Assembly (NCBI RefSeq): GCF_004210375.1
Contig: NC_134825.1
Span: forward strand, 70,857,558-70,921,557
Source: Tachypleus tridentatus
Taxonomy: Eukaryota > Arthropoda > Merostomata > Xiphosura > Limulidae
Length of the DNA stretch: 64,000 nucleotides
Reading direction: 5' to 3'
The translations under genes and the position numbers were made by a program. Below are positions 27,101 through 42,000 of the stretch, in pieces (the stretch's first letter is position 1; every line of letters begins with the position of its first letter). The notes beneath the pieces were generated by a model. It saw only the letters and a program-made list of their open reading frames with translations, was not told the DNA's origin and searched no databases.

Positions 27101-30100
27101 TTAAGAGACATTAATATTAGATTATGTAAATTACTTCAAGCACTTGATTTCTAATCGAGTAAATACGTTTCCACCAAGAGAGGACAAGAATACTTTATTT
27201 TATGATGTAAAACGTTTACACTTATAGGCATATATTTAATACTAATAAACAAAACATTTCATTTGTGAACAAAGGCTACAAAACATCAGTCGTAGAGATA
27301 TCCTTTCTCATGTGGCCAGTTATTTCCAAAGTAACTTTTTGTGACCTTATCTTAAGAGAGATGAAGCGTTGATGTATCGTACAATCTAGGCACTATTGGA
27401 CGGGGTGAGGTTTTCCTGGCTCTGCACTTTCAGTTATTCTTCCAGAGGAAGAATGAATCTGCCCTTATAAAAATTAACAATACCCGTAAATATATATATA
27501 TATATATAGGTTCTTTTATTGTTGTACAAGTTCTCGACATCGATTCCGCGTAACGGAGTCAATACTGGCCATGAGTGCTCTTGAAGTTGCATTTAGTTGC
27601 TGTCTTGTGTAAATAGGTTTTGTAGGCGGCTTTTCATTCCGCATAAAACAAAGTGGATGTTTTACAAATACGTATTTTCTTTAGTGGTCGATTTGGTATA
27701 CAAGTAATTTATTAACATATTTATTTGGGTAATTTATCCACACAATTAGAAATCTGACAAATCGCATACAGTATAATACATATGAATATCCAGTAAAAAG
27801 CACTTACTTCACTTTTGCTGCTTGGCGAACGTGGGGGATGTCTTCCTCCAGTTTCAAAATATCTTTAAACTGTGAAAAGATGCGACATCCAATGATAACT
27901 GTGTAACTTGGAAATACTTATACTTAAAGATCAATGTATATTTGATTATTGAACAAGTCTACTGAGACAGTTTACATGACAATCACTTTTAATAGTTTTC
28001 AATTATTTCCTTTATAAAGTTTCTCTTCAAGAAGGTTCATAAAATCTTAAAAAATTACAAGACGAAGGCACCAGTTCTATTTGACAAATTATTCAGAGTT
28101 TATTATAGTAGGGCATTTAGAAATGCTAGAAAAAACGAATAGAAATCAGAGATGTTTGAAAAAGCTAGCCATTCTGCAACATTAAAACTCTTATGCTTAA
28201 AATATGCTAAGTGTTTTTCTATAATCGATATTTAAAATAAAGTTATAGGTAATTTTGCCGTTTCCCAACCAATATCATATTAAAATATATAGAAATAAAA
28301 CATAATGATGTATTACTATTCACTTCTGCGAGTCAATTAATGTAATGGCAAATATTTTATCATACAGTTGTCTCACTTTTTTTCTTTTTAATATTTTCTG
28401 CTTTTAGTTAGGTCACGAGATATTTTTATAACCTAACATTTAGAACTATACAGCGACATCTACACGGGTATAAAATATTGGGTGTTGTGGACGTATTTAT
28501 GTTTCTATCGTTAAGGTATAATATAATTATATTGTATAACTTATTAACACCACAAGCTAGAACAGCTTTTGAAATATTATTTGACACTTACCTTTTTCTC
28601 TAAAGTTTCAATAAGGAAGTGTAGGAGTGTGATATTACGGTTAATACCCGATTTTGTATCGCCTATCTTGTTAAGACTAACCAGACGGAAACCCATGGCG
28701 TTTCCTCTCTGTCCCTTGTTCATGTAGTTACCGAATGCTAGGATAACCTCAAGGAGCTTCTTTAACCTCTTGCTACGCTGTACCTCTCTGGAACCTTCCG
28801 AGACAGCTATAAAGGCGGACAATACTGAGGCTTCATTTTAAATGAAGTAATATAAATAGTGACGTGAAACTAAAACTGTAAGGAATGAGAAAACATTCCA
28901 ATTCGAAATACCAAATGAATTATTCGTGCATGTTTCCACATCTATGTGACTGAAATTGTCCAGTGTTTGCCAAGACTTCAGTGGCGTTTTATTTAAGTTT
29001 AATTTAATCCTGTATATGATGGGGTTGTCACTGGACGAATAACAACTCTCTCGAAATTAGCAAACAGAAAACTAAACAAGGACACTGCCTGTTGTGAGGA
29101 AAGTTATCGTTTCGCTTCCTTTTTTTTTTTTTAAATCTCCAAGATCCCTCCAAGTAAGATTTCAACAAACAATCAAGTTAAAAGACACTAAAAATTCAAC
29201 TGCTTGTTTATAGGTCGTATTTGGGGTTCGTTTAATCTATGGAAACAGTCCAGTAGTAACCTTTTTATTGAGCATTTAACTGTTGCATAAAGGGAATTTT
29301 AATCAGCGATAATTTATTCTTATAAGTGAAAGGAACTTCCACAAGAATCGTTTAGTGATTAGGAAATACAAAATAAATTAATGTATCAGCTAATTATGAT
29401 TTGCTTTATTTGGTTTAATCCTATCCATGATCTCCAGCAACTCGCAAGTAAAGGATAATCAAGATTAGCCGATTGCGAGTGATTTTACTCTAACCCTAAA
29501 TGAGGTTCTCGCCTAAGAAGAAAAATATATAGTTAACAGCAAGCGAAACTTCATTGAGATTTCATCTTAGCACGCCCACCAGTGGCACAGCAGTAAGCCT
29601 GAAGAATCACACCGCTAGATACCGGGTTTCGATACCAAATAGGCAGATCTCAGATAGCCCATTCTGTAGCTTTGTGCTTAATTCAAAACGAACAAACATT
29701 TTATCACAAGACAGGTTTATTTAGAGCTTATTTCATTATTCTATCCCACTGGCCACTTCCATTTCACAACAGATTCGTTTAGCGCCTACTTAAAATGCAC
29801 TGAAAAGTCTGCTGAGTGATGACGTAATGAAACAAGAACAAATGGAAATACAGAAGTTCTAACCAATCACATAACACAAAACAAAGTAATGAAGTTAATT
29901 ATAACGTTTATGAGCCAGTCATGAGATAAAACATTAATATACTTATAATACAACATAAAAACATAATTAACTGAAAATGACAGAAAAAACGAATGAAATC
30001 AAGTATTATCTCAAAGTATAACGCACCTTATGGAAATAATTACTAACAACGGTATAACATGAAAAAAATGAAATTAATAAATAATATAGGATAAAACCAA

Positions 30101-33100
30101 TAGAATCAGTTTACCAATAACATAAAATGATGAAAACTTACCGGAATGTTGTTTATTCGTCACATTTTGCTTCTAATAGGTTTAGCTATCTTGCACGATT
30201 TTTAAGTAACACCTAATTTTAAGCAACATTACTAACGCAACAAGGGTAAACTGAGGGCGTACCTTCTATTTTTGATTTGCAGTCACTTATTCTTTCTTGA
30301 AATTTTTTCTTGTAAAGCAAAGTTTTGACTCGTTGTTCGTAATGAACGACTCTAAGGAAAAACAAATACAAATGAATGTATAGGTTTGTGTAACACAAGG
30401 ATTACATCTGAGTACAAAACCTTCCTGTGAAAAACCTTCCTGTGAAGATGTTACCGTAACAGACAAGTAACATGATAAACATTCAGGATATTTCAAATGT
30501 TCGTTCTACTTAATACAGGCATACTTATCAATTTAAAACAGAAAAATATTTTGGGATAATTTTTTCTATTAACAATATAATATTTTAATACAGACAATTT
30601 ATTCTTGACAGACGGTACAACAACAAAGTTATAACAAAATCAAAGACTTGCGTAATCTTTATCAGTCTATTTTTGTTGTGATGATACACAATTACGTTTT
30701 AAAATGTTTACATCAGGAGAAGTAATGTTTATCGAGTAAAAATTCCATCACACTCGACCTCCATTATGTAAAACAGGGCCTTCTATAGGAAAGTTTTAAA
30801 AGAAGATGAAAAAAGTCGATACAGTTTATGAGCAACACGTTCTACCACTTGTTCAGAAGGCCATGGCTGTTATATTTAAAATTTCAGGATTATGAAAAGC
30901 AAATTTTGAGTAGGTGGGGAAGACAAAATTTCCTCCATACTTTATGATAAAAAGCCCTATATGCGACTGTATATAGTTTGTAAAGACAGTTATTTAAATA
31001 CGTTATTTACCAAGGATGGATAGACCACACATAAAATCACGGTTTTTCCGTGCAAATGTATATTTCATGCTGCCGTATTCTCAGGTAGCACATGCATAAA
31101 GATAGTGATGTAATATTACGTGTTTATTTATCTGTTAGTGTAATCAAATAATTTAACTATCTATTTTAGCCAATGAGGAGTCAATTTAATGTTTTACGGC
31201 TGGAAATAAATGAACTCGAATCTCTAGTGTTTCATGAGAAAAGACCTTTGAAATAGAAATGTTTGGATTTGCGAAATGTTCGTAATTTTTGTGCTAATAT
31301 TTTTAAATGCAACAGGCCAAGACTGCATGACTTTCTCATACCCGAAGCTTAAAAATAGACTGAGTAACTATAAATATTTACAGTTTTCTATGTGAAAATA
31401 CACTATTAAGTTATAAAACTAATTTTTTTATCCCCATAAAATAAATAAATTTAAGTAGCTTTCAATGTATCTTACGATTTAAAATCGTCAATAAAAACTT
31501 GCAATTATGTACGTACTTTAAACAGGCTCACAGTCTAGTAATTAGCGTGTTTGGCTATGGATTGTAATGTCCAAGGTTCAAGTCGCGAGATCACTGAACA
31601 AGCTACACATTTTTGTCTACGTATACATTACAGAAATGATTGTTATAATAGCTATTAGAGTAAAGGAGGAAAAAAAAACTTTTGACAGTGGGGCGCTTTC
31701 TATTTATTGCCCATTTACGCATATAGGTGCTTTTTAAGTTTAATAATTCAAATTACGTAAATTATGTACATTGTATCTATTTTAGCATGACATTCAGAAA
31801 TGACAATCACATAATACAGTCAGGTTGCTATCTCCTCTTAACTTGTATATCCACAAATATTATTATTATTATCTAAATCTGAAGACGTAACATAAGCATC
31901 TATGTTATACTTATTTTTCAATGGGTGTTGGGAGTTTGTAGTCACCTTCGTTTTCGGTCTTTACTTGTGTTGTCAAAACGTTACTCAAATTAATCAAGTT
32001 TAAAATTCCATTTGGTATTTTGGTCGAGTGCAGTTTACCTTTTTAATGGGTAAAATGTTCTCCAACTAAAAAAAAAAAAATCACTATTGTAAGATAAAAT
32101 TACATATTTTCAAAGTCTTATTACACAGAAGGAAGTAATTCAGTTATCCTCTGTTAACATTGTATTTTGTGAATGATAATTTTATTGTTTAGAAACTTGT
32201 TGAGAGCGCAATATTCAATTGACCTATCAGGGGGCTTTGTTATCCAACGTCAACAAACGTATTTAAAATTTCAAACCCAACCTCCAAAATTAAACCTGTA
32301 AAAACACAACTGAGAAATTCCAGTGCAAAGTAAAATAACCTCAAACTCTTGCCTGCCATGAAATAGTAAAAATGTATATCTATAAATAATACTTACCTAC
32401 TTATTTCATATAAAAATCGATCTGCCCTAGCCATGCTTTCTATTTCTGATCTGTGTTCTTCTAATAAAGCTTTTTCTTCTGGATTAGGTGTGAACTTGAG
32501 GAGCTGCAATGAATCAAGAATAACTGACAGATTGTTCATGATATATTAATTTCTCATAACTTGTTTTAAATATATAAACTCAACTGCAGACTGTTTTTGA
32601 TTATCATCAGAAATATTCATTTATACTATTACCATTTATCCCAAACACTGGTTTTTATTAATAGATACCTATTTAAAGACCTTACTTTATTTTTTTAAGC
32701 TACAGCGTATCTATCAAAAAATTCTTTTCAAATTTTAAGAGACACCCATTAATTTTTAGAAGAAATTATAATCCTTATACAAAACTTTTAACTATTGCAG
32801 TCTGACAATTGAAGCAGTACCTCATTATTTCCATCATAAACTCGGTAAGCACATTTTATAACAAAATTATAAAATGGTTTCATAAGATATGCATTATATT
32901 TATACTAATTACGCGGTTTTCATTCTACATACAGTTAAAAAGATTGAACAAGTATGTAGCAGAGACCATACTACATTTAAATAAATAGTAATACAGTACA
33001 TCTGCGAGTTTTACCTGTTCTAACATATCTTTAGGTAATTGGTCTTCGTGGTCCATATCTAAAATCATTTTACAGATATCTTCATTGGAGAGTCTTAACT

Positions 33101-36030
33101 TAGACAGGAGTATCGTACAATTTTGGGCTCTCCGGCCATCGATCACAGAGAATTCCCTCGATCGAGGTGTGGTTCGTGATGTCACTGCAATTAGGTCTTC
33201 GACACTATCATTACACTACGAAAACAGGAAATACTGTGAATCAATCATTTAATCTAAAGACTAACAACTTAATTAATGCGTTTAAAGTTGTACTGAAGCT
33301 ATATTTAGAACCAAAACACTGTAGTTGTACAGTCATCATCTCATAATACAGGGGACAAGGCCTGACTTGTGTATGATATCGTCAGGCTCTTTCAGAGGTT
33401 CACAGAGCCCCTGGTTATAATAATAAAATAGGATGACACGGAAAAACAAAATAAGACAACATTAGCCCAAAATAAAAGTAAAAAGTAATTTGAGTATTTA
33501 ATTTGCAGTTCTAATTTGAGAGTGTGCATGCCACATTTTGGTTTGATTAGAAGGCACATAAAAACAACTTGACACCCGTTTAAATTTGAGGCGCCCCGAG
33601 CTGGAGGTCTGGGCCAAACATCCCTCTTCTCTTATTGATCCTTAGTTGTTATAAATAAAATTGCGAGCAGTAATCTTACCTGTTGTTTTTGGTAAGCAGA
33701 AAACATTTTATCAATTTCATTCAAATCAATATCTTTGTAGAGTTTTGTATCATCCAATTCCATCCATACCGTTCCTTCTAGTTTATTCTGTCGAAGAAAA
33801 AACAAACAATACACCCGTTCAATTTTTTTTAAAATTGTAGTTAACCACATGTATTTCATGTTAAATGATTTAATAAACGTTACTAGCTTTCCTATTTTTC
33901 GTTACAAATAAAACACAGTAATATCAACAGGTTCCTTTTAAATTGTAATGAACATCCTATCTCACTTTAATCAGAAGTCTGAACTGTATACTGCTTTCAT
34001 TATGCGACTTATACTATAAACGTTTTTGCACAAATCTCTCTTTTAGTGCCTGAAGTTTATATATAAAAGTATAATTTTAAAAAAGGTGTCAATAACAGAA
34101 ACATCACGTGATGATCTCGTGGCCACTGAAGAAAGTAAAGTAATCTAAACGCTATAAATAAATGTGAAGAATAAATGCTACAATTTAAAGTTGAAGAGGA
34201 ATTAGAAACCATTAGGCTAAAAGTTGTGATAAAAATTACGTTAACTGCATATGTTTTAAAATATACAAGTAGTTTTCAAACGTTATTTTTTTATACGCTT
34301 TTCATTTTGAATCCACAAATGGAGAAAAAAAGAATAATATGAGAGAAAAAACGCAAACAAGATATTTATCTCAAAACTTGTTTAAATGTTTAACTTCATT
34401 CAACAAACTAAAAGTTGTTTGTCCGATACCTTCCATTCGAGTGGTTTATATATCGTAAGTGCTGGTGTAGTATAAAATATTTTTCGTAGTATAAATTATG
34501 TTTTGGTTAGTTTGCGTCTTAAAACATTTCTTTCTATAGTGTACGAAACAGCAAAAGTTTTCGTAAAAGTCTGTTTGGAATTAAGCATAAAGCTACACAA
34601 TGCTCTTCCAATCACGAGTATCGAAACCAGTTTCTAGCGTTGTAATTTCGCACACATACTGCTGCGGTGGTCGTAAGTGATAAAACTGCCATGACATTTA
34701 GAATACTAACTTTGTACCACTACATGATTGAAATTAATTTATATAACATTAAAACAAGTTATATTAATTAATGGTTAAATAATAGTACAAAAACGATAAA
34801 AACTATAATCTGACGCATTTTATTGAGTATTTAAGTAAAACAAAAAACAGGTATGACGAACCTGTAGCCACCTATCGGTAGCCTTGCAATATTCACACTA
34901 CAACAAAATTATTTAATGACTACGTTTATTTTCAAATAATATAAAAATATCGTTGCATTCCATACAACTGATTACAATTCTGTATCTTAGATAACTAATT
35001 TTCTTACAAGACCAATATATTTGTTAGTTATTAAAAATTTTCTAACTGAAATGCAAACAAACATACTTTCGTTCTTTTCCAAGTATAAAAAAAGATATAT
35101 AAACCACTTGAATGGAAAATACCGGACACACGACTTTTAGTTTGTTGAATACAGTTTAACATTTAAAAAGTTTTGAGATAAGGATTTTGAATAACCTAAA
35201 CTATTTCACATAAAAATGAAGTCTTATAGTATGAACATATAAATCAAACAATAAATGCTTATTGTAAGCAATCTAGCATAATGTAACAAAGATCAGGCCT
35301 AGTTATACTTACCTCATGAAGTTTGGACCAATTGAAGGACTTCAGAGGATTTGATGATTGAGGAATATTCTTTTTAACTGGTGTATAAGGTTTAACACAG
35401 CTAATTCTTTTAGAAAGAAGTGGAGGAGGAGGAGGAGGGGGTCCAGCTGGAAAGATAAATACAATTTTATTTAAAGTTTTTGAGGGTTAGCATGACAATT
35501 TATGTACAGCATTAAGTGAATTATATAGTTGTAAGGCTCAGAGAGAAAAACGTTTGGTATTTTTGTAACGTACAGTATATTTATAATGCTTATTATACAA
35601 GTAAATAGAGTCAAATTCTATTAGTAGTAATGGGTTTTAAGAGAAACCCAAAACTGTAGCGCTTTCAAATAATTCACTATTTTTCATCAGGATAATAATG
35701 GGTCATGGTTAATGAATGTGATGAAGTACACAGACATGGATGTCGACTATCAAATGTACATTGGCAAATCAGTACTACATATAAATCACACAAAATTAAT
35801 ATTACGATACACAATACACCAATACTCATCGCAAATTTAAACGTTATAAATTTCATAATTAATTTTTAATTATACCATTTGTCAACAAAGTACAAAAGGC
35901 TTAATTTTTAAAGGAAAAATCACTGTAGTTATTACCTGAAATGTTGGGGGACCTTCCATCTATCGAACATAAAAAAAAAATAACGAGATAACTTCTAATT
36001 ATTCTTTCGAGGCAGTAACCTCATTAATTT

Positions 36031-36061
<31 letters not shown>

Positions 36062-39000
36062 TTATGTTTGATAGATGGAAGGTCCGAACATCTACTGCCA
36101 TTTACTTATGCAGCCAGATGCTAACATGGTAGTCACCCATTAAAAAAAAAAATAATAATAAAAATACGATTTTGAAAGTAACACCACAGTAGAAATTTTG
36201 TTGTAAAGAACCGCCTTTAATTTATTACTTGTTAGTGTTTAGCGAAATGTTTCTCACACATTACACTATTTTCATTGAAAAGAAGTGTCTTCGCGTGGCA
36301 ATTTCTTTGCGGTTTCCATCTTTGTGGATTCTTCTTGGGATTTTGATGAGGGTTTGAGGACTTAGAAGTTTATCACCTTTACATTAATACAACCATACAC
36401 TTAATCTCGGCCTCGTATTTAGCAGGTGTTTGTGGTTGTTTACAAGGACAAGTTCATAAGGAGAAGCAGCAAAAATTCGCGAGCAGTGGAACTCCTCGAA
36501 AATTACATAATTTATGTTGCTTCTACGTTTGTGTATGTGTATATAAGCACAGCTGAGAAGCAGTGGGAAAAGCATATCTGCGAAATCCTGGTTTTTGTTA
36601 CTATTTGACGTTCCAGTGCTCTTTACCTGTAACCAAGACACGGATTTTTCCGTTTTGATTTCCCGCAGGTATACCTACTTTTAAAGCTCTAATAAATAGT
36701 AATAAAGCAATATACATTCCTTTTCTAAGGCAGTGATGTCTATTAATATCAACATGATTACTTTTGTTACATATCTTAAACAAGACTTGTTTTACTGCTT
36801 GAGTAACGTCTCATTTGATAAAGTGTCAGAATTTTATTTGGAGGACTTCTACGGGTTATAGCATTAAGAATAAACGAATAAGACAAATTTCGGGGGGGGG
36901 GAGATGGAGTACGTAAATTAAGCACAATTACCATGATACCACCATATCTGAATGATTTATTTTTTCTCAGTCAAGCAAGGAAATGAAAACAATTCGATTC
37001 CAACTGATAAGCAGTCTTCCAAGTGTGATTAAGCTCAAAATCTGCTACAAACAAGCAGATCAACAAAATATACAAAAAAATAAGTCGAGAACTCTAATAA
37101 TGACCACTTGTACTCTGTACGAATCCACACCTTAATCGCTATGCTACATTATATATACAGCGAATGAAGCGGTCACAGACAAGGCCATTGCTATGGTATC
37201 TTTTTTTTACAGCCGCCACATAACGGCTCATAGAATGGCTACAAGTTTTTCAAGTACAAATCTTCAGCTCATAGATCTATCACCTCTTAATCGATTTGAG
37301 ATCTAATCGCAGTTTTGGATTTAGGAGGTCAAACCCTTTCGATTGATGTATTTGACCACGCCTAATGTCTAACATTATTTTACTCCAGTCCTGACAAAAA
37401 ATAATTTCAATTTGAAGGTAGAATGATTAATATTGCGAAAATATATTCATTTCTGAAAAAAAAAGCTCTTTGACTTTAAGTGTTTTGATTTACTTCTTTC
37501 TGTTGCCCTTAACAACAGTTCCTAGTAATCCAGTTAAGTATAAACTGTTTAAGAACAATGCTATAAGCTCCAGTCACCAGAGCAAAAATAAAAAGAGGAA
37601 ATTAAGGATAAAACAACCCAATCAGATTAACTGTTTTACTTGATTCTGTAGTGAGCTGTCATGGATCAGAACGCATCAAAGTGTGTTGGTATTGTTGACG
37701 TCTTAGGTGTTACTTGCAAGGATGCGTTTGTGAATTTTTTTTGATAATCTAAAATTAGTTTTGTTAGGTTTTATTACACGCATTTTAAATTTTTGTTTTC
37801 TGGAAAGTTTCGCCGATAAAATAAAAATAATAACAACATCCATAATATAACCATTCTAACTCATTGTTTGTCTATTTAATAATATCCAAAGTACTAATAT
37901 ATTTAAATTTGTTGTGCTGTGGTGTTAATTATTACACAGTGAAGGTTCATATTTTAATCACTTACTTACTGTAATTTTACTAAAGGTCACGTTGTCGGTT
38001 ATAACTCATATGATGCGCAAGTACAATTAATTTTGCGATGTTAAAAATATTGTAAAAAGGCTTGATTATTAGACTCACCTAAACCGGGAGATGCAATTGG
38101 AGGAGGCGGAGGTGGAGGTGGAGCTGCAGATTTTGAAGCACTAATCTCTACCTTCGTATCATCAGATAGACTTCCGTTTTGAATCAAGTTTGACACTTGG
38201 GTGTGCTGCTGTTTTTGCTCCGATTCGAACTATAAAAATGCAAGATAAATAACCTTATATTTCTGAAGATCTGAAGAGAAGAAATGTTTATTTTTCCTAA
38301 CAGTGTTCGTTTATATTCGATAGTTAGTGCTGCCAAAGACTCGCAATCATCAAAACAGTAAGCTAGTTGACTTAAAAATAGTAGAACTACGACATTCAGC
38401 GATGTTCACATCTCAAACGCAAATCATCTTATGAAATTATAAAAACAATTCATTCTACTGTAACTTGTGAATGAAATTAAAATTAGAAAATACGCGAAAT
38501 CGATTAAAGTATTTAGTTAACACTGTATTATTATTATTTTGATATACTATTATGTTTACTCAAAATAACGCTATTAAACTTTACGCTTGTTTCAGTTTCT
38601 TTAACAAAATACCTATACCGAGAACGGTTGGGTTTGTGTAAAAAAACAAAAAAACATTCAAGATCTAATAAAGATCTTTGTTAAATATAGATTAATATTT
38701 ACATTTACCGCTTGAGATATATGTTCTAATCTGTACTCTAGTTCTTCTATTTTCTGACAGGCCTGGATATGACCAACGGTTTCTCTTTCTAGTTTGACTT
38801 TCATCTTCTTTACTAAGGCCTGGAGATCTTCCTATGAAACAACAATAAAATGAATCGTGAAGAAATGTAAAATAACATTAAGTCAAAATCAGTGTTTTAC
38901 ATATGAAACTACAAAAAGGTCTAAGTGTAAAAGAATTTAAACACAGTAAAAACTCTAATACAACAAAATTATTAGCAAATTCCAAATATTATATATGAAG

Positions 39001-42000
39001 CGAACAATATTATAGAAATGTAGCATAAGTTGCATATCCTCAAGAATAAGGTGAAATTCTTTCGGATGATGTTCAGGTCTTAAACTATGTGAGCAGATAT
39101 TTGCAAGTTGAATTGCCATAGTATATTATAAGATAAATCGACTTGTCATCACCTACAGTATTTCAACAAGTGGACCAACTTAATTTATTCAACACACGAT
39201 GCAGTACTATTAACACGAATTATTTCCGAAGTAAGGTGTAAGAAAAATTGTAAATAGACTTTAAATCTTGCTCACAATTCTCTGAGAAATTAACAGACAT
39301 TTAAATTTTAATAGCTCGTTTCGTACAAAGAATGATGCCCGTTATCTATTTAAGAGACAACATTTTTTATAGATAATTGTTTAACAAACCTAGAAAATAA
39401 AAGCTATGACGTCAAAAGAGAGAAATACACACACACACACGTGAGACAAGCGAATTGGAGATTAAGACTGATAGACGATGTATCCCCACCACAATGTGGG
39501 TTCTACTTTATATTCACCTCCAAAACTTAGGATATATTTTATAAACCCACATTGTACCCTAGGATCTCTTTAAAAAATGTGCAGCGTAAGTCTAAAAAAT
39601 CATGGTAATGTGTTTTGATTTATGGCTTGAATATTTTATGGTTATAATATACAACGCTGGCCAAAATCTTAAGGCCAATGAACATAAAGAAAAAATATGC
39701 ATTTTGCGTTGTTAGACTCAACCACTTATTTGAATAGAGCTTCGAAAGATGACAATAAAGAAAGAGGGAAAATAAAATTAAAATATTTTTAGCATTTAAT
39801 TGGGAAAATGTGAACACAATGAAATTAGCCTAAATACTAGCTGGTAGTTTAAGACCATACTAAAACGAAGCGCTAATCGGTAAACACGTAAGGAAAATAC
39901 CTTACGAGACCTTAATGGTCTCTTTAATAGAACACTGTGCTGAGTAAATAAATTTAATAAAATATAAATAATTACGTACGTATGTAAAGGAATTCGTTTT
40001 AACCATAAACTCGTTTAAGCTAAATTTCATACAAAATTGCTTCAAGATTCAACCTCATAGCACTTTTTTTTAATAAAATTCTGAAGATGGCATGCTTCCA
40101 CACCCAGTAGAAATGGCCTGCTTTAAACAATTTATACTGGCTTTTGATCTCACAAATTAGAAACTCAATTTCAAATATCCTAATAACATTATCTATTTCC
40201 AAACTAAATCTGAATATTCTACTGGGTTTGTTTGTTTTAAATTTCGCGCAAAGCTACACGAGAGCTATATGCGATAGTCGTCCCTAATTTAGCAATATAA
40301 GACTAGAGGGAAGGCAGTCATCCCACCCACCGCCAACTCTTGAGCTACTCTTTTTACCAACGAATAGTGGGACGGACCTCCACATTATGAAGTCTTTACG
40401 GCTGAAAGGGCGAGCATGTTTGGTGTGACGGGGATTCGAATCCGCAACCCTTGGATTACGAGTCGAGTACCTTAACCACCTGGCCATGCCGAGCCTTATT
40501 CTATTGGCTAAAATAGCGACAGAACATTTCTTTAAAAACGAAAATTACCTTTTCTTGCAGGTGTTGCTCAATTTCTTGTTCCTTTTTCGAACATTTTAGG
40601 ATTAACTCACAATTCTCTTTTTCTAAAACTTCAGCTCTCTCTTTTGCTGAACTGACTTCTTCTTCTGTAGCCAAACTGTCATTATTTCAAAAAAATAAAA
40701 AACTCAGTGAGGGCCGAAAACAACACTTACTACCACAACAAATTGGTACAATACATAAGAACAGATTATGATAAATAACAGTTTGTATTATAAGAGCTTT
40801 AATGTTCACAATCAATTTTTTTTGTCTGAAACAACTACAAGTTAACGTTTTTTGAAAAGCAACATAAGACCTTATTTATTAGTATAATCGTGAACTCCAT
40901 AAAGTTTATCACATGTTCAACAAAGGGTTATTTTGTAAAAAGTTGTTAAAAGTACACAGTTGTGGTACTTTTGGCTGTGTCTAAATGACGTTCACAATAG
41001 GTAAGAGTACGTAGTGTGCATTAGTTAAAACGACAGCTATTTATCCAGCATATAAGACAGAAAAATCTCAAAGTTGACAGGGTGCACGAGGATTCAGTGC
41101 GTGTATGTGTACACATACACAAATACAATATATTAAGTACAAAACTCCAAAAATACATTGCCACAAGTTTAGAAAATGAAATGAAACGGTTACAGAAATT
41201 AACACTTAACCAAACGGTTGCACTTCGTGCTTTGGATACGATTCTCTTAATTTGAAACTAGTGAGTTTAATAAAACTTACAGTTTAACTACTTCTTTTAC
41301 GTTGATTTCTACGTGAGACACATCTGGATCCATTCCATCATTACCCTGTAGAACTACCTGCTGTACAATACGGTCACACAGCAACCAATGCTCAGGGCAA
41401 GCACCATAACACACTATGAGGAACACACAGAAAAAAGTTACTTAGGCCTAACACTAACCATAATTTTCGTCATCATGTGTGTTAATTGTTTTTCTATTAA
41501 ACTAAGCATTTCCTTTGAAAATTTTCAGCATACACAAAAATAAAGCTGGTTTTTAGAAAACAGATTAAAAAAATCATCAATAACAAGTTATTAGTTTATG
41601 AATATATTTCAACCAACTATAAATGTTTTATGCATAGAATCAACTCTCCCATAAGGGTCTTGTACATATGTCAAGTCTCTCTTTCTTACGCAATCGCTGA
41701 AAGACATAATACAATAACAGCAACACTGTTATATTGCTGAGCTTGTACATCCGCTAGCACTATAGTTAGTGTAGCTACGATATTTAGTTAGTAGCTGTGT
41801 AAAAAAACAAGTTTTTTAACTGTCTGTAATACAGATGTTTCCCTTTTTCATGCAGTAGCGATCAAACAGATATCTCAAAATATATTCTTTTATTTACACA
41901 CATGGATAAATAATAAATAAATGCACAAGCTGCATGAATTCCAGAGTTATTGTCCTTATAGTTTTATTAAAATACAGACAAACAGTGGCATGTTTTTACT

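Larger units (their letters stand above)
24877..32396. other. DAAM introns 16-20
   Basis: Apart from exons 17-20, two SINE-like fragments and a TA microsatellite, the sequence is unstructured AT-rich intron. Confidence 0.7.

Noticed and set aside
28577-28822. an 81-residue standalone protein
   Set aside because: It is DAAM exon 18 with short intronic extensions on both sides.
36384-36783. short frames on both strands
   Set aside because: Lengths are expected by chance; no family resemblance, and no proline-rich or FH1 sequence.
39488-39556. 12-nt inverted repeat (ACAATGTGGGTT / AACCCACATTGT)
   Set aside because: Short stem with a 40-nt spacer in AT-rich intron; no family or function indicated.
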